A stretch of DNA of 64,000 bases, taken from positions 1-64,000 of the forward strand of contig NZ_PPTR01000006.1 in NCBI RefSeq assembly GCF_003339845.1, given 5' to 3'. This DNA comes from Gordonibacter sp. 28C. Lineage in GTDB: Bacteria; Actinomycetota; Coriobacteriia; Coriobacteriales; Eggerthellaceae. The translations under genes were made by a program, and so were the position numbers. Under the pieces are notes generated by a model. The model did no database searches and was not told the DNA's origin. It was given only the letters and a program-made list of their open reading frames with translations. Each line of letters starts with the position of its first letter. Within the stretch, counting starts at the first letter, position 1. Shown piece by piece: positions 28,222 to 37,757 of this stretch.

Positions 28222-28673
28222 AAAGGTATCTCCTCGTACGTGAGGCCTTTTTCTTCGGCCAGGTAGGCGAACAGCTCGTCGCAATCGAACACCTTGATGG
28301 ACGATCTCTCGAAGTCCTTCTGGTTGCGCGTGATGATGGCGTCGGCCTTCAGCTTGAGCGCGCATTGGTACACGCAGGCGTCCTCGAAGTCGTTCCAGGT
28401 CGAATCGAGCGCAGCGTCAACATCGGCTTCGGTCAACGAGCAGACGCGCACGAATTGTCGAGCGTGCCGCATGCTTTTCTTCACGCTTTCCGCCTCGGAA
28501 GCGCGCCCCCCGTTTGTCAGCAAGTAAAACAAATCCGTGGCTTGCGAAGCACTCATGAACAACTCGAATTCCTGCAAGAATCCCAAGATCATGAGCTTGC
28601 GCGCTGAATCGACGAAACCAGGACGCTCATCAAGATAATCGAGGATGATGTTCGTATCGACAAAAAACCTCAT
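28218..28673 (-). CDS. PIN-domain ribonuclease toxin
   Basis: The 151-residue protein has the PIN signature: an N-terminal aspartate in FFVDTNIILDYL (D6), a central acidic site (DFEDACVY, E97 and D98) and a final ITRNQKDF with D120. PIN toxins (VapC class) cut tRNA or other RNA and need Mg. The start at 28673 overlaps the antitoxin stop by one base, typical of coupled toxin-antitoxin pairs. The stop is next to the DUF711 terminator. Confidence 0.85.
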   Translation of the reverse strand: MRFFVDTNIILDYLDERPGFVDSARKLMILGFLQEFELFMSASQATDLFYLLTNGGRASEAESVKKSMRHARQFVRVCSLTEADVDAALDSTWNDFEDACVYQCALKLKADAIITRNQKDFERSSIKVFDCDELFAYLAEEKGLTYEEIPF

Positions 28674-28990
28674 CAGAAATCACCTGGCTGCATGAGGCCC
28701 TTTGCAATCAGACGATCACGTTTGGCTTCTTTGATGGTCATATCGGAGAAACGCCCTGATGTCCTTATCTTCGGAATGCTATCCACCCAGGCAATCGCCT
28801 CTGCGATCTCCTCCTGCGTGTATTTCCGTCGCTCCTGCTGCTCCGGGAACGGCAGCTCCTTCTTCTCCAGCACGTAATCGTACAGGCGGTTCACCGCCTG
28901 CGAGGCGTTCGTGCCCAGCTGCTCGAGCATGCGGTTGCCCGCCTCTTTCTTCTCCGCCGACATGCGCGCCGTCACCATTGCATCAGGCAT
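28673..28990 (-). CDS. RelB/DinJ-type ribbon-helix-helix antitoxin
   Basis: The 105-residue protein has a ribbon-helix-helix DNA-binding N-terminus (MVTARMSAEKKEAGNRMLEQL, then NASQAVNRLYDYV) and a long acidic/basic C-terminal arm that would wrap the toxin. The fold is that of RelB/DinJ, but the partner is a PIN toxin rather than a RelE fold. The ATG at 28990 has GAGGAGGTG upstream; the alternative upstream start at 29191 crosses the promoter. It would also repress its own promoter. Confidence 0.85.
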   Translation of the reverse strand: MPDAMVTARMSAEKKEAGNRMLEQLGTNASQAVNRLYDYVLEKKELPFPEQQERRKYTQEEIAEAIAWVDSIPKIRTSGRFSDMTIKEAKRDRLIAKGLMQPGDF

Positions 28991-29003
28991 GTTGCACCTC
29001 CTC

Positions 29004-29047
29004 TGTTGTACGTACAACATTATAGTAAGATATGCCTGCGCCTGCAA
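29004..29047 (-). promoter_or_regulatory. Promoter and palindromic operator of the toxin-antitoxin pair
   Basis: A perfect 16-bp palindrome TGTTGTACGTACAACA (29004-29019) overlaps the end of a perfect -10 box, TATAAT on the minus strand (29024-29019). A -35 box TTGCAG lies 17 bp upstream (29047-29042). A ribbon-helix-helix antitoxin binding here would block the polymerase. Confidence 0.8.
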
Positions 29048-29108
29048 GCCCCTGTGCAATAAAAGACAGAAAAGATCCGGAGCGAAAGCGACGGGAAAGC
29101 GGCGTCCG

Positions 29109-29474
29109 CTACTTCCCCCGCACCACGGCGCCGAAGGGGAGCAGGGCCAGCTTCGCCTGTTTGAAGCACTGCAGGCCGAAGGGGATGCCAATGATGGTGA
29201 TGCAGAGCACCACGCCGTTGAGCAGCGCCTCGAGCGCCAGGAACACGCCGCCGAAGACGAACCAGAGCACGTTGAGCACGGCCGACCCCGCCCCGCCGCC
29301 GTACTCCACTTCCTTCCCGAACGGGAAGAACGCGAGGCCCGCCATCTTGAAGCACTGCGTGCCCACGGGTATGCCCACGATGGTGACGCACCACAGCGCG
29401 CCGACGAGGATCCAGCTCACACCCTGCCAGAGTCCCGCGAACACGAACCACAGTATGTTGCCGAGCACGCTCAT
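29109..29474 (-). CDS. YccF-family inner-membrane protein
   Basis: This 121-residue protein has two related halves, each with a membrane segment and the pattern ...GIPxGxQCFK, giving a tandem repeat typical of YccF (DUF307). Its role is unknown; members are small integral membrane proteins. The ATG at 29474 has GAAGGAG upstream. Confidence 0.8.
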   Translation of the reverse strand: MSVLGNILWFVFAGLWQGVSWILVGALWCVTIVGIPVGTQCFKMAGLAFFPFGKEVEYGGGAGSAVLNVLWFVFGGVFLALEALLNGVVLCITIIGIPFGLQCFKQAKLALLPFGAVVRGK

Positions 29475-29578
29475 GGGCTGCTCCTTCCTCGTCGTTGTTG
29501 CAGTATCGCACATAGGCCCGCACGGCACGGGAATCGTTGCCGCATCTTCAGCAAGCCGCCGCCGAGCGGAGGCCAGGA

Positions 29579-30316
29579 TCAGATGTCCTCGCCGTACACC
29601 GCCCTCACCAGGTACTCCACGTTGCCCTCGGGGCCGGTGATGGGCGACTCCACCACGCCGGTCGTGCGGAAGCCGGCGGCCTCGAGCGCTTCGCGCACCT
29701 CGCCCACCACGCGCTCGCGCACGGCCCCGTCGCGCACCACGCCGCCCTCCGTCTCGCCGGGGCGCGACTCGAACTGCGGCTTCACCAATCCCAGGAACAC
29801 GCTTCCCTCGCGAGACAGCCGCGCGAACACGGGCGCGAGCTGCGCGAGGCCGATGAAGCTCAGATCGGCCACCAGAACGTCGAACGGCGCGCCGAGTACC
29901 TCGGGATCGGCCAGCTTGATGTTCGTGCGCTCGAACACGGCCACGCGCGCGTCTTGCCGCAGCCGCCAGGCCAACTGCCCGTAGTTCACGTCGACGCACG
30001 CCACGCTGGCAGCGCCCGCCTGCAGCAGGCAGTCGGTGAAACCGCCCGTGGACGAGCCGATGTCGATGCAGCGCAGACCCCGCACGTCCTGCCGGTAGGC
30101 GTCGAGCGCGCCCTGCAGCTTGTGGCCGCCGCGCGACACAAACCGCCGACGGCCGCGCACCACGACCTCGGCATCGGGCGGGACCTTCAACGCGGCGCTT
30201 GCGGCGTACACGTCGTCGACCTTCACCTCGTGGGCGAGCACCGCGCGCAGCGCCGCGTCCGCATCGGGGAAGTAGCCCTGCTCAACGAGCAGCGTATCGA
30301 GCCTCTTCTTCTTCAT
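29579..30316 (-). CDS. tlyA: TlyA-type rRNA 2'-O-methyltransferase
   Basis: The 245-residue protein has an S4 RNA-binding domain at the N-terminus (RLDTLLVEQGYFPDADAALR) and an S-adenosylmethionine methyltransferase domain with CIDIGSSTGGFTDCLLQAGA. This is the TlyA family, which 2'-O-methylates 16S and 23S rRNA; loss confers resistance to capreomycin in mycobacteria. A -10-like TATACT box lies 7 bp upstream of the ATG and no ribosome binding site is visible, so the mRNA may be leaderless. The ATG at 30316 is the first with correct domain length. Confidence 0.9.
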   Translation of the reverse strand: MKKKRLDTLLVEQGYFPDADAALRAVLAHEVKVDDVYAASAALKVPPDAEVVVRGRRRFVSRGGHKLQGALDAYRQDVRGLRCIDIGSSTGGFTDCLLQAGAASVACVDVNYGQLAWRLRQDARVAVFERTNIKLADPEVLGAPFDVLVADLSFIGLAQLAPVFARLSREGSVFLGLVKPQFESRPGETEGGVVRDGAVRERVVGEVREALEAAGFRTTGVVESPITGPEGNVEYLVRAVYGEDI

Positions 30317-30462
30317 GGGAACCAGTATAGCGCAAGCCCGCAAAAGACCCGTCCGCCACGACCCGGCACTGCAGCCCTCCACGGGCGTCTTCATGCTTTC
30401 TTAATGCCAGACCTGCGGCCTTAATGCCGCGTTCACGAGGTCTGTCGTATGATGTTCGCGCC

Positions 30463-33354
30463 ATGGAAACCACGCCGACAGAACCGCTCCGCCCGAACCC
30501 CGACGACCTGCTGCAGGCCATCGCAGGTGCGGAGACGCCCGACCGCGGCCACCGGGGCCGGCTCAAGATATTCTTCGGCTATGCGGCGGGCGTGGGCAAG
30601 ACCTACGCCATGCTCGAAGCCGCCCATGCGGCACGGGAGCACGGGCGCGACGTGGTGGTGGGCTACATCGAGCCCCACACGCGCCCCGACACGCTCGCGC
30701 TGGTGAAGGGACTGGAAACGCTGCCCGTGCGCGAGATCCCGTACAAGGGCATCACGCTGCGCGAGTTCGACGTGGACGCGGCCCTCGCGCGCAAGCCCGA
30801 CCTCATCCTCGTGGACGAGCTGGCGCATACGAACGCCCATGGAAGCCGGCACTCCAAGCGCTATCACGACGTCGAGGAGCTGCTTTACGCGGGCATCGAC
30901 GTGTACACCACGGTGAACGTGCAGCACCTTGAAAGCCTGAACGACAAGGTGTCCGCCACCACCGAGGTCGTGGTGCAGGAGCGCGTCCCCGACCGCATCT
31001 TCGACTACGCATCGTCGGTGGAGCTGGTGGACCTCGATCCCGACGACCTTATCGAACGCCTCGAGAGCGGCAAGATATACCGCCCCGACCGCGCCGAGAC
31101 GGCGCTCTCCCACTTCTTCTCCGCCAAGAACCTGGCCTACCTGCGCGAGCTGGCGCTGCGTCGCACGGCCGACCGCCTGAACCGCAACCTCGAGCGCGGC
31201 CTGGGACGAGCGGCGGGCGATGCCGGCGACGACGTGCTCGTGCACGTGAGCCCCTCCCCCGGCAACGCCACCACCGTGCGGGCGGCCGCGCGCCTGGCCG
31301 CGGCCTATCGCGGCACGCTGACGGCGCTCGTCGTCGAGCCCACCGGCGAGAGCAAGCTCTCCGAGGAGGACGCCCGCGCGCTGCATGCGAACGTGGAGCT
31401 CGCCGAGGAGCTGGGCGCGCACGTCGTGACCGTCTACGGAGACGATCTGGCGCTTCAGATCGCCCAGTACGCGCTTTCGGGAACCATCTCGAAAATCGTC
31501 ATCGGCTCGTCCGAGAACCGACGCAAGCGCACCTTCCCCTTTCTGCCCGCGCGCGAGACCGTAGCCGACCGGCTGGCGCACCTGTCCTGCACGGCAGACG
31601 TCGTCGTCATCGCCGATCGTCACGAGGCCCGACCCACCTCCGGCCCGCGCCTGGCTACGCGCCTCAAGCCCACGCGCACCGACTTGGCGGCCGCGTTCCT
31701 CGCGCTGGCGGGCGCCACGATGCTGGGGCTCGTCTTCCACGAGGCTGGGCTCGCCGGCAGCACCATCCTCGCCGTCTACCTGGTGGCCGTCCTGCTCGGC
31801 TCGCTCAAAGCCGACAGCTTCTTCTACAGCGTGCTCGCCTCCCCGCTTGCCGTGATCCTGTTCAACTTCTTCTTTCAAACGCCGCGCTTCACCCTGACGG
31901 CCTACGGGTTGAACTATCCGTTCACGTTCGCGTTCCTGTTCGTCACGTCCGCCGTGGTGTCGTCGCTCACCATCCGCACGCGCCGCGAAGCCGAAGCGAG
32001 CGCCCGCAAAGCCTACCGCACCGAGGTGCTGCTGGAAACGGAGCACCGGCTGCAGGAAGCCGACGGCGTGGACAACATCCTGTCCACCACGGCCGAGCAG
32101 GTCATCAAGCTGCTGCGCACCACCGTGGTGATCTACCAGGTAACCCCGGGGGGAAAGCTGCTCGACCCCAGCCTGTTCTCTTCGGGCAACCCCGACGAGA
32201 ACGTGAGCATGACCGACCTCGTGAGCGAGAGCGAAACCGCCGTGGCCGCCTGGGTGGCCGGCAACAACAAGCGAGCCGGCACGGGGACGAGCACGCTCAT
32301 GGACGCGCGCTGCCTTTACCTGCCCATTCGCGGCAAGAACGTCGTCGTAGGCGTGGCCGGCATCGTGGTGGCCGACGAGGACCTGGACGCTTTCGAGAAG
32401 AACCTGCTGCTGGTCATGCTGGACGAATGCGGGCAGGCCGTCGAACGGGAGCGCTCGACCGAGGAGGCGCACCGCATCCGCCTGCAAGCCGAGCAGGAGA
32501 GCCTGCGCGCCAACCTGCTGCGCAGCATCTCGCACGACCTGCGCACGCCCCTCACCAGCATCTCCGGCGACGCGTCTATCTTGCTGTCAAGCGCCGACGC
32601 GCTGTCCGACGAGAAGAAGCGGGCCATCTACACCGATATCTACGAGGACGCGCTGTGGCTTGTGAACCTTGTGGAGAACCTGCTGGTGGTGACCCGCCTG
32701 GACAACGGCACCGTAGCGCTCAAAACCGAACCCGAACTGGTGGAGGACGTCGTCCGCGAGGCGCTGCACCACCTGAACCGCAAAGCGGCCCTGCACGACC
32801 TGCGCGTGCAGATGGAGGATCCCTTGGTCATGGCCCAGATGGACGGGCGCCTTATCATGCAGGTCGTCATAAACCTGGTGAACAACGCCGTCACGTACAC
32901 GCCCGAGGGGTCGCGCATCACCGTGAGCGCCCGACGCGAGCCGTCCGGGAAGCGACCGGGCGCTCCCGGGTTCGTGGCCGTGTCGGTGGCCGACGACGGC
33001 CCCGGCATCGCACCGGGCGAGCGGGCCGAGATCTTCACGATGTTCTACCAAGGGAAGAACGTGGGCAGCGACGCACGGCGCGGCATGGGGCTGGGCTTGG
33101 CGCTGTGCAAGTCCATCGTGGAGATGCATGGCGGGACCATCGCCGTGGACGCCCTGCCCGAAGCCGAGCGCACCGACCCCGGCCGCCCCGGCACCGTGAT
33201 CACGTTCACGCTCCCTGCGGTAGAATACACGGTCGACGAAAGGATGCGCGTCGGGGAGGGCGACAAGGCCGAGTCCGGATGCGCAGACGGCAGGGCCGAC
33301 GGCGCCGATACGGCGGGCGACGACGAAGGAGGGCCGCGTGGCGAACGCGACTGA
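30463..33354 (+). CDS. kdpD: Osmosensitive K+ channel sensor histidine kinase KdpD
   Basis: The 963-residue protein has the full KdpD layout: an N-terminal domain with Walker A GYAAGVGKT (39-47), a UspA-like domain, four membrane helices (about 400-510), a GAF region, the histidine box (H691) and a catalytic domain. It senses low potassium and phosphorylates KdpE. The start is set at 30463; no strong ribosome binding site is seen and TATGAT (30448-30453) lies close upstream, so a leaderless or weakly translated message is possible. kdpE overlaps the end by 17 bp. The kdpFABC pump genes are not within the window. Confidence 0.92.
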   Translation: METTPTEPLRPNPDDLLQAIAGAETPDRGHRGRLKIFFGYAAGVGKTYAMLEAAHAAREHGRDVVVGYIEPHTRPDTLALVKGLETLPVREIPYKGITLREFDVDAALARKPDLILVDELAHTNAHGSRHSKRYHDVEELLYAGIDVYTTVNVQHLESLNDKVSATTEVVVQERVPDRIFDYASSVELVDLDPDDLIERLESGKIYRPDRAETALSHFFSAKNLAYLRELALRRTADRLNRNLERGLGRAAGDAGDDVLVHVSPSPGNATTVRAAARLAAAYRGTLTALVVEPTGESKLSEEDARALHANVELAEELGAHVVTVYGDDLALQIAQYALSGTISKIVIGSSENRRKRTFPFLPARETVADRLAHLSCTADVVVIADRHEARPTSGPRLATRLKPTRTDLAAAFLALAGATMLGLVFHEAGLAGSTILAVYLVAVLLGSLKADSFFYSVLASPLAVILFNFFFQTPRFTLTAYGLNYPFTFAFLFVTSAVVSSLTIRTRREAEASARKAYRTEVLLETEHRLQEADGVDNILSTTAEQVIKLLRTTVVIYQVTPGGKLLDPSLFSSGNPDENVSMTDLVSESETAVAAWVAGNNKRAGTGTSTLMDARCLYLPIRGKNVVVGVAGIVVADEDLDAFEKNLLLVMLDECGQAVERERSTEEAHRIRLQAEQESLRANLLRSISHDLRTPLTSISGDASILLSSADALSDEKKRAIYTDIYEDALWLVNLVENLLVVTRLDNGTVALKTEPELVEDVVREALHHLNRKAALHDLRVQMEDPLVMAQMDGRLIMQVVINLVNNAVTYTPEGSRITVSARREPSGKRPGAPGFVAVSVADDGPGIAPGERAEIFTMFYQGKNVGSDARRGMGLGLALCKSIVEMHGGTIAVDALPEAERTDPGRPGTVITFTLPAVEYTVDERMRVGEGDKAESGCADGRADGADTAGDDEGGPRGERD

Positions 33355-34054
33355 GGGCAACGCAGCCTACACCGTGCTCATCGTGGAAGACGACAACGCC
33401 GTCAAAAGCCTCATAGCGACGGCGCTCAAAGTGCAGGGGTACCATCTGCTCGAAGCGGGCACGGGCACCGGCGCGCTTTTGGAGGCCACCACGAAGAACC
33501 CCGACGTCGTCATCTTGGACCTGGGGCTTCCCGACGCCGACGGCGTGAACCTCATCCGCCAGGTGCGCACCTGGTCGCGCATGCCCATCATCGTGGTGTC
33601 GGCCCGCACCGAAGACGCCGACAAGGTGGCCGCGCTCGACGCCGGCGCCGACGACTACCTCGTCAAGCCGTTCTCCGTGGAGGAGCTGCTGGCGAGGCTG
33701 CGCGTGGCCACGCGACGCCTGGCGGCCGACGCGCGCAACGACGAGGACGGGCCCGTCTACGAGAACGGCGATTTGCGCATCGACTACGCCGCGCGCACCG
33801 TCACGCTGGGCGGCGAGGAAGTGCACCTCACCCCCATCGAGTACAAGCTGCTGGCTTTGCTGGCCCGCAACACGGGCAAGGTGCTCACGCACAACACCAT
33901 CCTGAAAGAAGTGTGGGGCAACGCGCTGGCCAGCGACCTGCCGTCGCTGCGCGTGTTCATGGCAACCCTGCGCAAGAAGATAGAGCCCGACCCGGCCCAC
34001 CCCGCCTACATCCAGACCCACGTGGGCATAGGCTACCGCATGCTGAGAAAGTAG
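33338..34054 (+). CDS. kdpE: Response regulator KdpE
   Basis: The 238-residue protein has an OmpR/PhoB architecture: a receiver domain with phospho-acceptor D61 in ILDLGLPD and K in VKPFS, and a winged-helix domain with the HVGIGYRM end. The start is GTG at 33338 behind GAAGGAGGG, overlapping kdpD by 17 bp. It should activate kdpFABC and perhaps other genes, but no such gene is adjacent. Confidence 0.9.
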   Translation: MANATEGNAAYTVLIVEDDNAVKSLIATALKVQGYHLLEAGTGTGALLEATTKNPDVVILDLGLPDADGVNLIRQVRTWSRMPIIVVSARTEDADKVAALDAGADDYLVKPFSVEELLARLRVATRRLAADARNDEDGPVYENGDLRIDYAARTVTLGGEEVHLTPIEYKLLALLARNTGKVLTHNTILKEVWGNALASDLPSLRVFMATLRKKIEPDPAHPAYIQTHVGIGYRMLRK

Positions 34055-34119
34055 AGGGGTCCCGTTCGTCGCGAGCAAGCCCGCACCGTCATGGGCAGTA
34101 GTTCCGCCGGGAGACAGAG

Positions 34120-36372
34120 CTACTGCGCGCTCGTGTCCAGCAGCCGGTAGAACTCCTCGGGGGTCACGGGGCGCGAGAACACGAAGCCCTGCACCATGTC
34201 GCACGGCGTCGTGCGCAGGAACGCCAGCTGCTTCGGCGTCTCGACGCCTTCCATGACCGTGTCCATGCGCAAGTCCTTCGCCATGGTGATCACGGTGCGC
34301 ACCACCGTCTCCTCCGTGCCGGGGCTCGTGCCTTCCAGCAGGAAGTCGCGGTCGAGCTTCAACACGTCGGCGGGCAGGTTCTTCAGCACGTTGAGCGACG
34401 AGTAACCCGCCCCGAAGTCGTCGATGGCGCAGCGGAACCCGGCCGCGCGCATCTGCTCCATGATCTCGAACGTGCCGTGCAGGTCGTCCATGACGATGCT
34501 CTCGGTCAGCTCCAGCTCGCACAGCCCGTCGGGAATGCCGTAGCGCTCCTTGATGCTCACGTACGAGGGAAGGAAGTCGTCGCGGTGCAGGTGGCGCCTC
34601 GACACGTTCACCGACAGCGGCACCACGGGCAGGCCCGCGTCCAAACGCGCGCGCACGTCGCGGCACGCGCTCTCCAACACGAATTCGTCCAACTGCAGGA
34701 TGAACCCGTTCTGTTCGAACAGGGGTATGAACTCGTCGGGGCCCACGACGCCCTCGCCGGGGCGCCTCCAGCGCACGAGCGCCTCGCCGCCCAGAACGCG
34801 CATGCCCGCCACGTCGTACTTCGGCTGGATGAGGTAGAAGAACTCGCCATGTTCGAGCGCGGCCTCCATCGTGCGTTCCAAATCGGCGCGGCGCAGCAGC
34901 GCGTCGCGCATGGGCTGGCTGTACGCGCATGGCGCGATCCCGCGCGTGCGCGATTCCCGCTGGGCGATGCGCGCGCGGTCGGTAAGCTCGGTGACGTCGC
35001 GCGCCTCGGGCGCGTCCTCCGAGCAGCACAGGCCGATGTGCAGAGCGAGCGGCTTGCCGTTGCCCATGACGGCCCGCGCGCGTTCCACCACGGCATCGCA
35101 CGTGCGCAGCGCGTCCTCGCGACGGGCATAGGGGAAGAACAGCATGAAATGGTCGGCCGAGAGACGCGCCGCAAAGCCGTCCGCACCCACCGCGCAGCGT
35201 AGGATCACGGCGAGCTGCTGCAGAACCTCGTCGCCCTTCGCGTAGCCTTCCACGTCGTTGATGAGCTTGAAGTTGTCGATGTCGATGAAAGCCACCGCCA
35301 CGCCGCCGCCCTTCGCGCCGGGAGCCTCTCCCTTCGAGCGCTCCAGCAAGCGCGCATCGCCTTCGAGCGTGAATTTGTCGGAGCTGTACAGGCCGGTCAA
35401 GCTGTCGTAGTAGGCCATGCGCTCTATCTCCACGCGATGCGCGCGGCTGCTGCGCCAATACACCACCAGCACGACCGTCAGCCCCGCAATGATCACCAGG
35501 CAAAGCAGCAGCGTGGCGTTGATGACGGCATCGGCCTGCTCCATGATCACGTCGTTCGGGATGATGGACACCACGTCCCAGCCATCGGTTCCCTCGAGCG
35601 GCGTGTAGCAGAACACGTACTCGTCGCCTAGGTACGAGAACAGGGCAACGCCGCGCGCGTTCCGCTCGAGCGCGTTGCGGAACGATTCGACGGCCGCTTG
35701 GTCGTTGCCCTCGAACCCCACGATGTCGTAAATGCTCGAGAACGTGCGGTTGCTGTCGCGATGCTGCGAGCGCACGATCACGTCCCCGTCGTCGTTCACC
35801 ACGTACGAGAAGCCGCTGTCGTTGTAAAACGACAGCGAGAACCGATCCTCCACCTCGCTGAGAGGCCGCGCTTTGCGCACGAGCCCCGGCGTGCCGTCGG
35901 CGAAAGAGAACCGCGCGTAGACGCCGATCACGGAGCCGCCGGTGCGCTCGTCCAGGAACGGCTCCAGCACGCCCCGATCGCCCGCCCCCTCGGCTGCGGC
36001 GAACTGGGCGGCGGTAAGCGGAGCCGCCTGGCTGTTGTCCGTTCGATACACCGCGCCCGTTCCCAAATCCACGCAAACGTACACCGTGCCGTCTTCGCCC
36101 GCGCCGAACAGGGCGAGCTTTTCGGCCAAACGCGCAACGTCGTCGTGCCTTTGCGCAGACAACTCGGACGCGAACAGGTCGAGCGTCTCGAGGTCCTTCT
36201 CGAAATACGTGTCCAACGCGTGCTGACCCTGAGCCGTCACTTCCAGAACATCCGTCACGGACTTGTCCCAGAGGGAATCCTGCACGAAGCGCGTGAACAA
36301 CAAGGTTCCCACGATGACGAGCACGGCCACCAGCGCCACGATAAGTGAGATAAGGGCCTTTCTCGTCTTCAT
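34120..36372 (-). CDS. Membrane-bound c-di-GMP phosphodiesterase (EAL) with degenerate GGDEF
   Basis: The 750-residue protein has a membrane helix (about 8-30), an extracytoplasmic Cache-type domain (about 35-280) and a second helix (about 285-310). A GGDEF domain follows whose signature is SADHF (about 402), so it is catalytically degenerate. The EAL domain is intact in the key motifs (GGEALVRW, ELTESIV, DDFGAGYSS). It is likely to hydrolyse c-di-GMP. It starts at 36372, and its ATG overlaps the stop of the solute-binding protein gene. The extracellular sensor may read the ligand that this binding protein captures. Confidence 0.88.
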   Translation of the reverse strand: MKTRKALISLIVALVAVLVIVGTLLFTRFVQDSLWDKSVTDVLEVTAQGQHALDTYFEKDLETLDLFASELSAQRHDDVARLAEKLALFGAGEDGTVYVCVDLGTGAVYRTDNSQAAPLTAAQFAAAEGAGDRGVLEPFLDERTGGSVIGVYARFSFADGTPGLVRKARPLSEVEDRFSLSFYNDSGFSYVVNDDGDVIVRSQHRDSNRTFSSIYDIVGFEGNDQAAVESFRNALERNARGVALFSYLGDEYVFCYTPLEGTDGWDVVSIIPNDVIMEQADAVINATLLLCLVIIAGLTVVLVVYWRSSRAHRVEIERMAYYDSLTGLYSSDKFTLEGDARLLERSKGEAPGAKGGGVAVAFIDIDNFKLINDVEGYAKGDEVLQQLAVILRCAVGADGFAARLSADHFMLFFPYARREDALRTCDAVVERARAVMGNGKPLALHIGLCCSEDAPEARDVTELTDRARIAQRESRTRGIAPCAYSQPMRDALLRRADLERTMEAALEHGEFFYLIQPKYDVAGMRVLGGEALVRWRRPGEGVVGPDEFIPLFEQNGFILQLDEFVLESACRDVRARLDAGLPVVPLSVNVSRRHLHRDDFLPSYVSIKERYGIPDGLCELELTESIVMDDLHGTFEIMEQMRAAGFRCAIDDFGAGYSSLNVLKNLPADVLKLDRDFLLEGTSPGTEETVVRTVITMAKDLRMDTVMEGVETPKQLAFLRTTPCDMVQGFVFSRPVTPEEFYRLLDTSAQ

Positions 36373-37757
36373 CGGTCGCCGTCCGCCTCCTCCGCCAACA
36401 GGCTGCGCATCAGGTCTTGGGCGTCGGCGGCCGAAGCGCCTTCGAGCAGGGACACGACGCTCTTGCGGGCGGCGCCCCATACCGGAAGATGTATGTTGTC
36501 GTCCGACCCGATTACCACGCCGGAGGCGAACGCCCCGGCCAACGGTCCGAGCGCCTCGTCGTCGGGAGCGGCGTTGCCCTCGAGCGGGCTGAACGAGCAC
36601 TGGCTGTTCGCGAAGCGCGCGATGGCGGAAGGCTCGGTGAAGAAAGTCGCGAAATCCTTGGCCGCGTCGACATGGGCGCCGTTCGCGTTCACGCTCACCC
36701 GCGTGTCGACGTTCACCACGAGCACGGGATCGCCGTCGAGCACCGGATAGGGATGCACCTCGTAAGCGAGGTCCGGCGCCATGTCGCGCACGCGCACCGA
36801 CGCCCAGGCGCCTGTGAGCATGAAGGGGTATTGCCCCGTGGCGAACTGCTCGAGATCGTTCGCCGTTTTCTCCGTCTCCAGCGCTAAGGCGGCGTCGACG
36901 TACCCCTTCTTGACGAAGCGCTCCACCAGATCGAGGCCGGGGCGCAGTTGCGCGGACAAAGCCTCGGGATCGTCGCTCAGCGCCTCGATACGTTTGTTGG
37001 CATCGTCGGCGGCATAGACCTCGGCCATGCCGCGCGCGATGGCGAGCGTCTTGAGCGAGATGTCGTTGTTCGCGACGAGCGGCACGATACCGGCGGAGAG
37101 GAACGTCTCGCAGGCGCTTTCGAACTCGCCTATCGTGCGCGGCGCCGCCACGCCATGCGCCGCCAGCAGATCGGTGTTGCAGTACAGGCCGAACGCCGAG
37201 ATGGACGTGGGCACGTAGAGGATGCGCGATTCGCTTCTCATCTGGCCCAAGGCGAGCGCGCTGAACGTGGGGACGGTGCGCAAGTCGGACAAATCCGCCA
37301 GATAGCCCCGTTCCTCGAACAACAGCTCCGTGTCATGGTCGACCATGAACACGTCGTCGCCGTTTCCCGATGCCAGGCGCTTCTCGAGCGCTTCGTAGTA
37401 CGGCCGGCTTTTGATGCCCTCGTAGGAAACGTACACGTTCGGATGCCCGTCCATGTATTCGCGCAGGATTTCCTCGATGGCTGCGACGTTGATGGACTCG
37501 TACTTGCACCCGAAAAACGTCAGCTTCGTGTCGACCGGCGTTTCCTCGCCCTTTTCCACCACGATGTTCTTGCTGGTGGAGCAACCGGGCAAAGCAAGGG
37601 ACGCGCAAACGCCCGCCAAGCCGAACGCCGAGACAGCTAGGAAGCGGCGGCGCGTGAGAGAGGCTGCGCGACGGCCGGCCCCCGGCACGGCTTCCACGTC
37701 GAAAGCAACCTCGCTTGAAGCGAAAGTCCCTTCTTCGGTGCGCCGTGTATCTGGCAT
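36369..37757 (-). CDS. Tat-exported lipoprotein, extracellular solute-binding protein (family 1 type)
   Basis: The 462-residue protein has a Tat motif (TRRRFLAV, residues 35-42) and a lipobox LPGC (C59), so it is exported folded and lipid-anchored. The rest is a type 1 solute-binding fold like sugar-binding proteins of ABC importers (VVGSDD and TGAWASVRV-like loops). No ABC permease or ATPase gene is adjacent. Its stop overlaps the EAL gene ATG by 4 bp (ATGA), so it is probably a sensor subunit rather than a transport component. The ATG at 37757 has GAGGACAAGG upstream. Confidence 0.78.
   Translation of the reverse strand: MPDTRRTEEGTFASSEVAFDVEAVPGAGRRAASLTRRRFLAVSAFGLAGVCASLALPGCSTSKNIVVEKGEETPVDTKLTFFGCKYESINVAAIEEILREYMDGHPNVYVSYEGIKSRPYYEALEKRLASGNGDDVFMVDHDTELLFEERGYLADLSDLRTVPTFSALALGQMRSESRILYVPTSISAFGLYCNTDLLAAHGVAAPRTIGEFESACETFLSAGIVPLVANNDISLKTLAIARGMAEVYAADDANKRIEALSDDPEALSAQLRPGLDLVERFVKKGYVDAALALETEKTANDLEQFATGQYPFMLTGAWASVRVRDMAPDLAYEVHPYPVLDGDPVLVVNVDTRVSVNANGAHVDAAKDFATFFTEPSAIARFANSQCSFSPLEGNAAPDDEALGPLAGAFASGVVIGSDDNIHLPVWGAARKSVVSLLEGASAADAQDLMRSLLAEEADGDR

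Noticed and set aside
33206-36076. 956-residue minus-strand frame over kdpDE and the EAL gene
   Set aside because: It overlaps genes with complete catalytic motifs and has arginine- and alanine-rich low-complexity composition.
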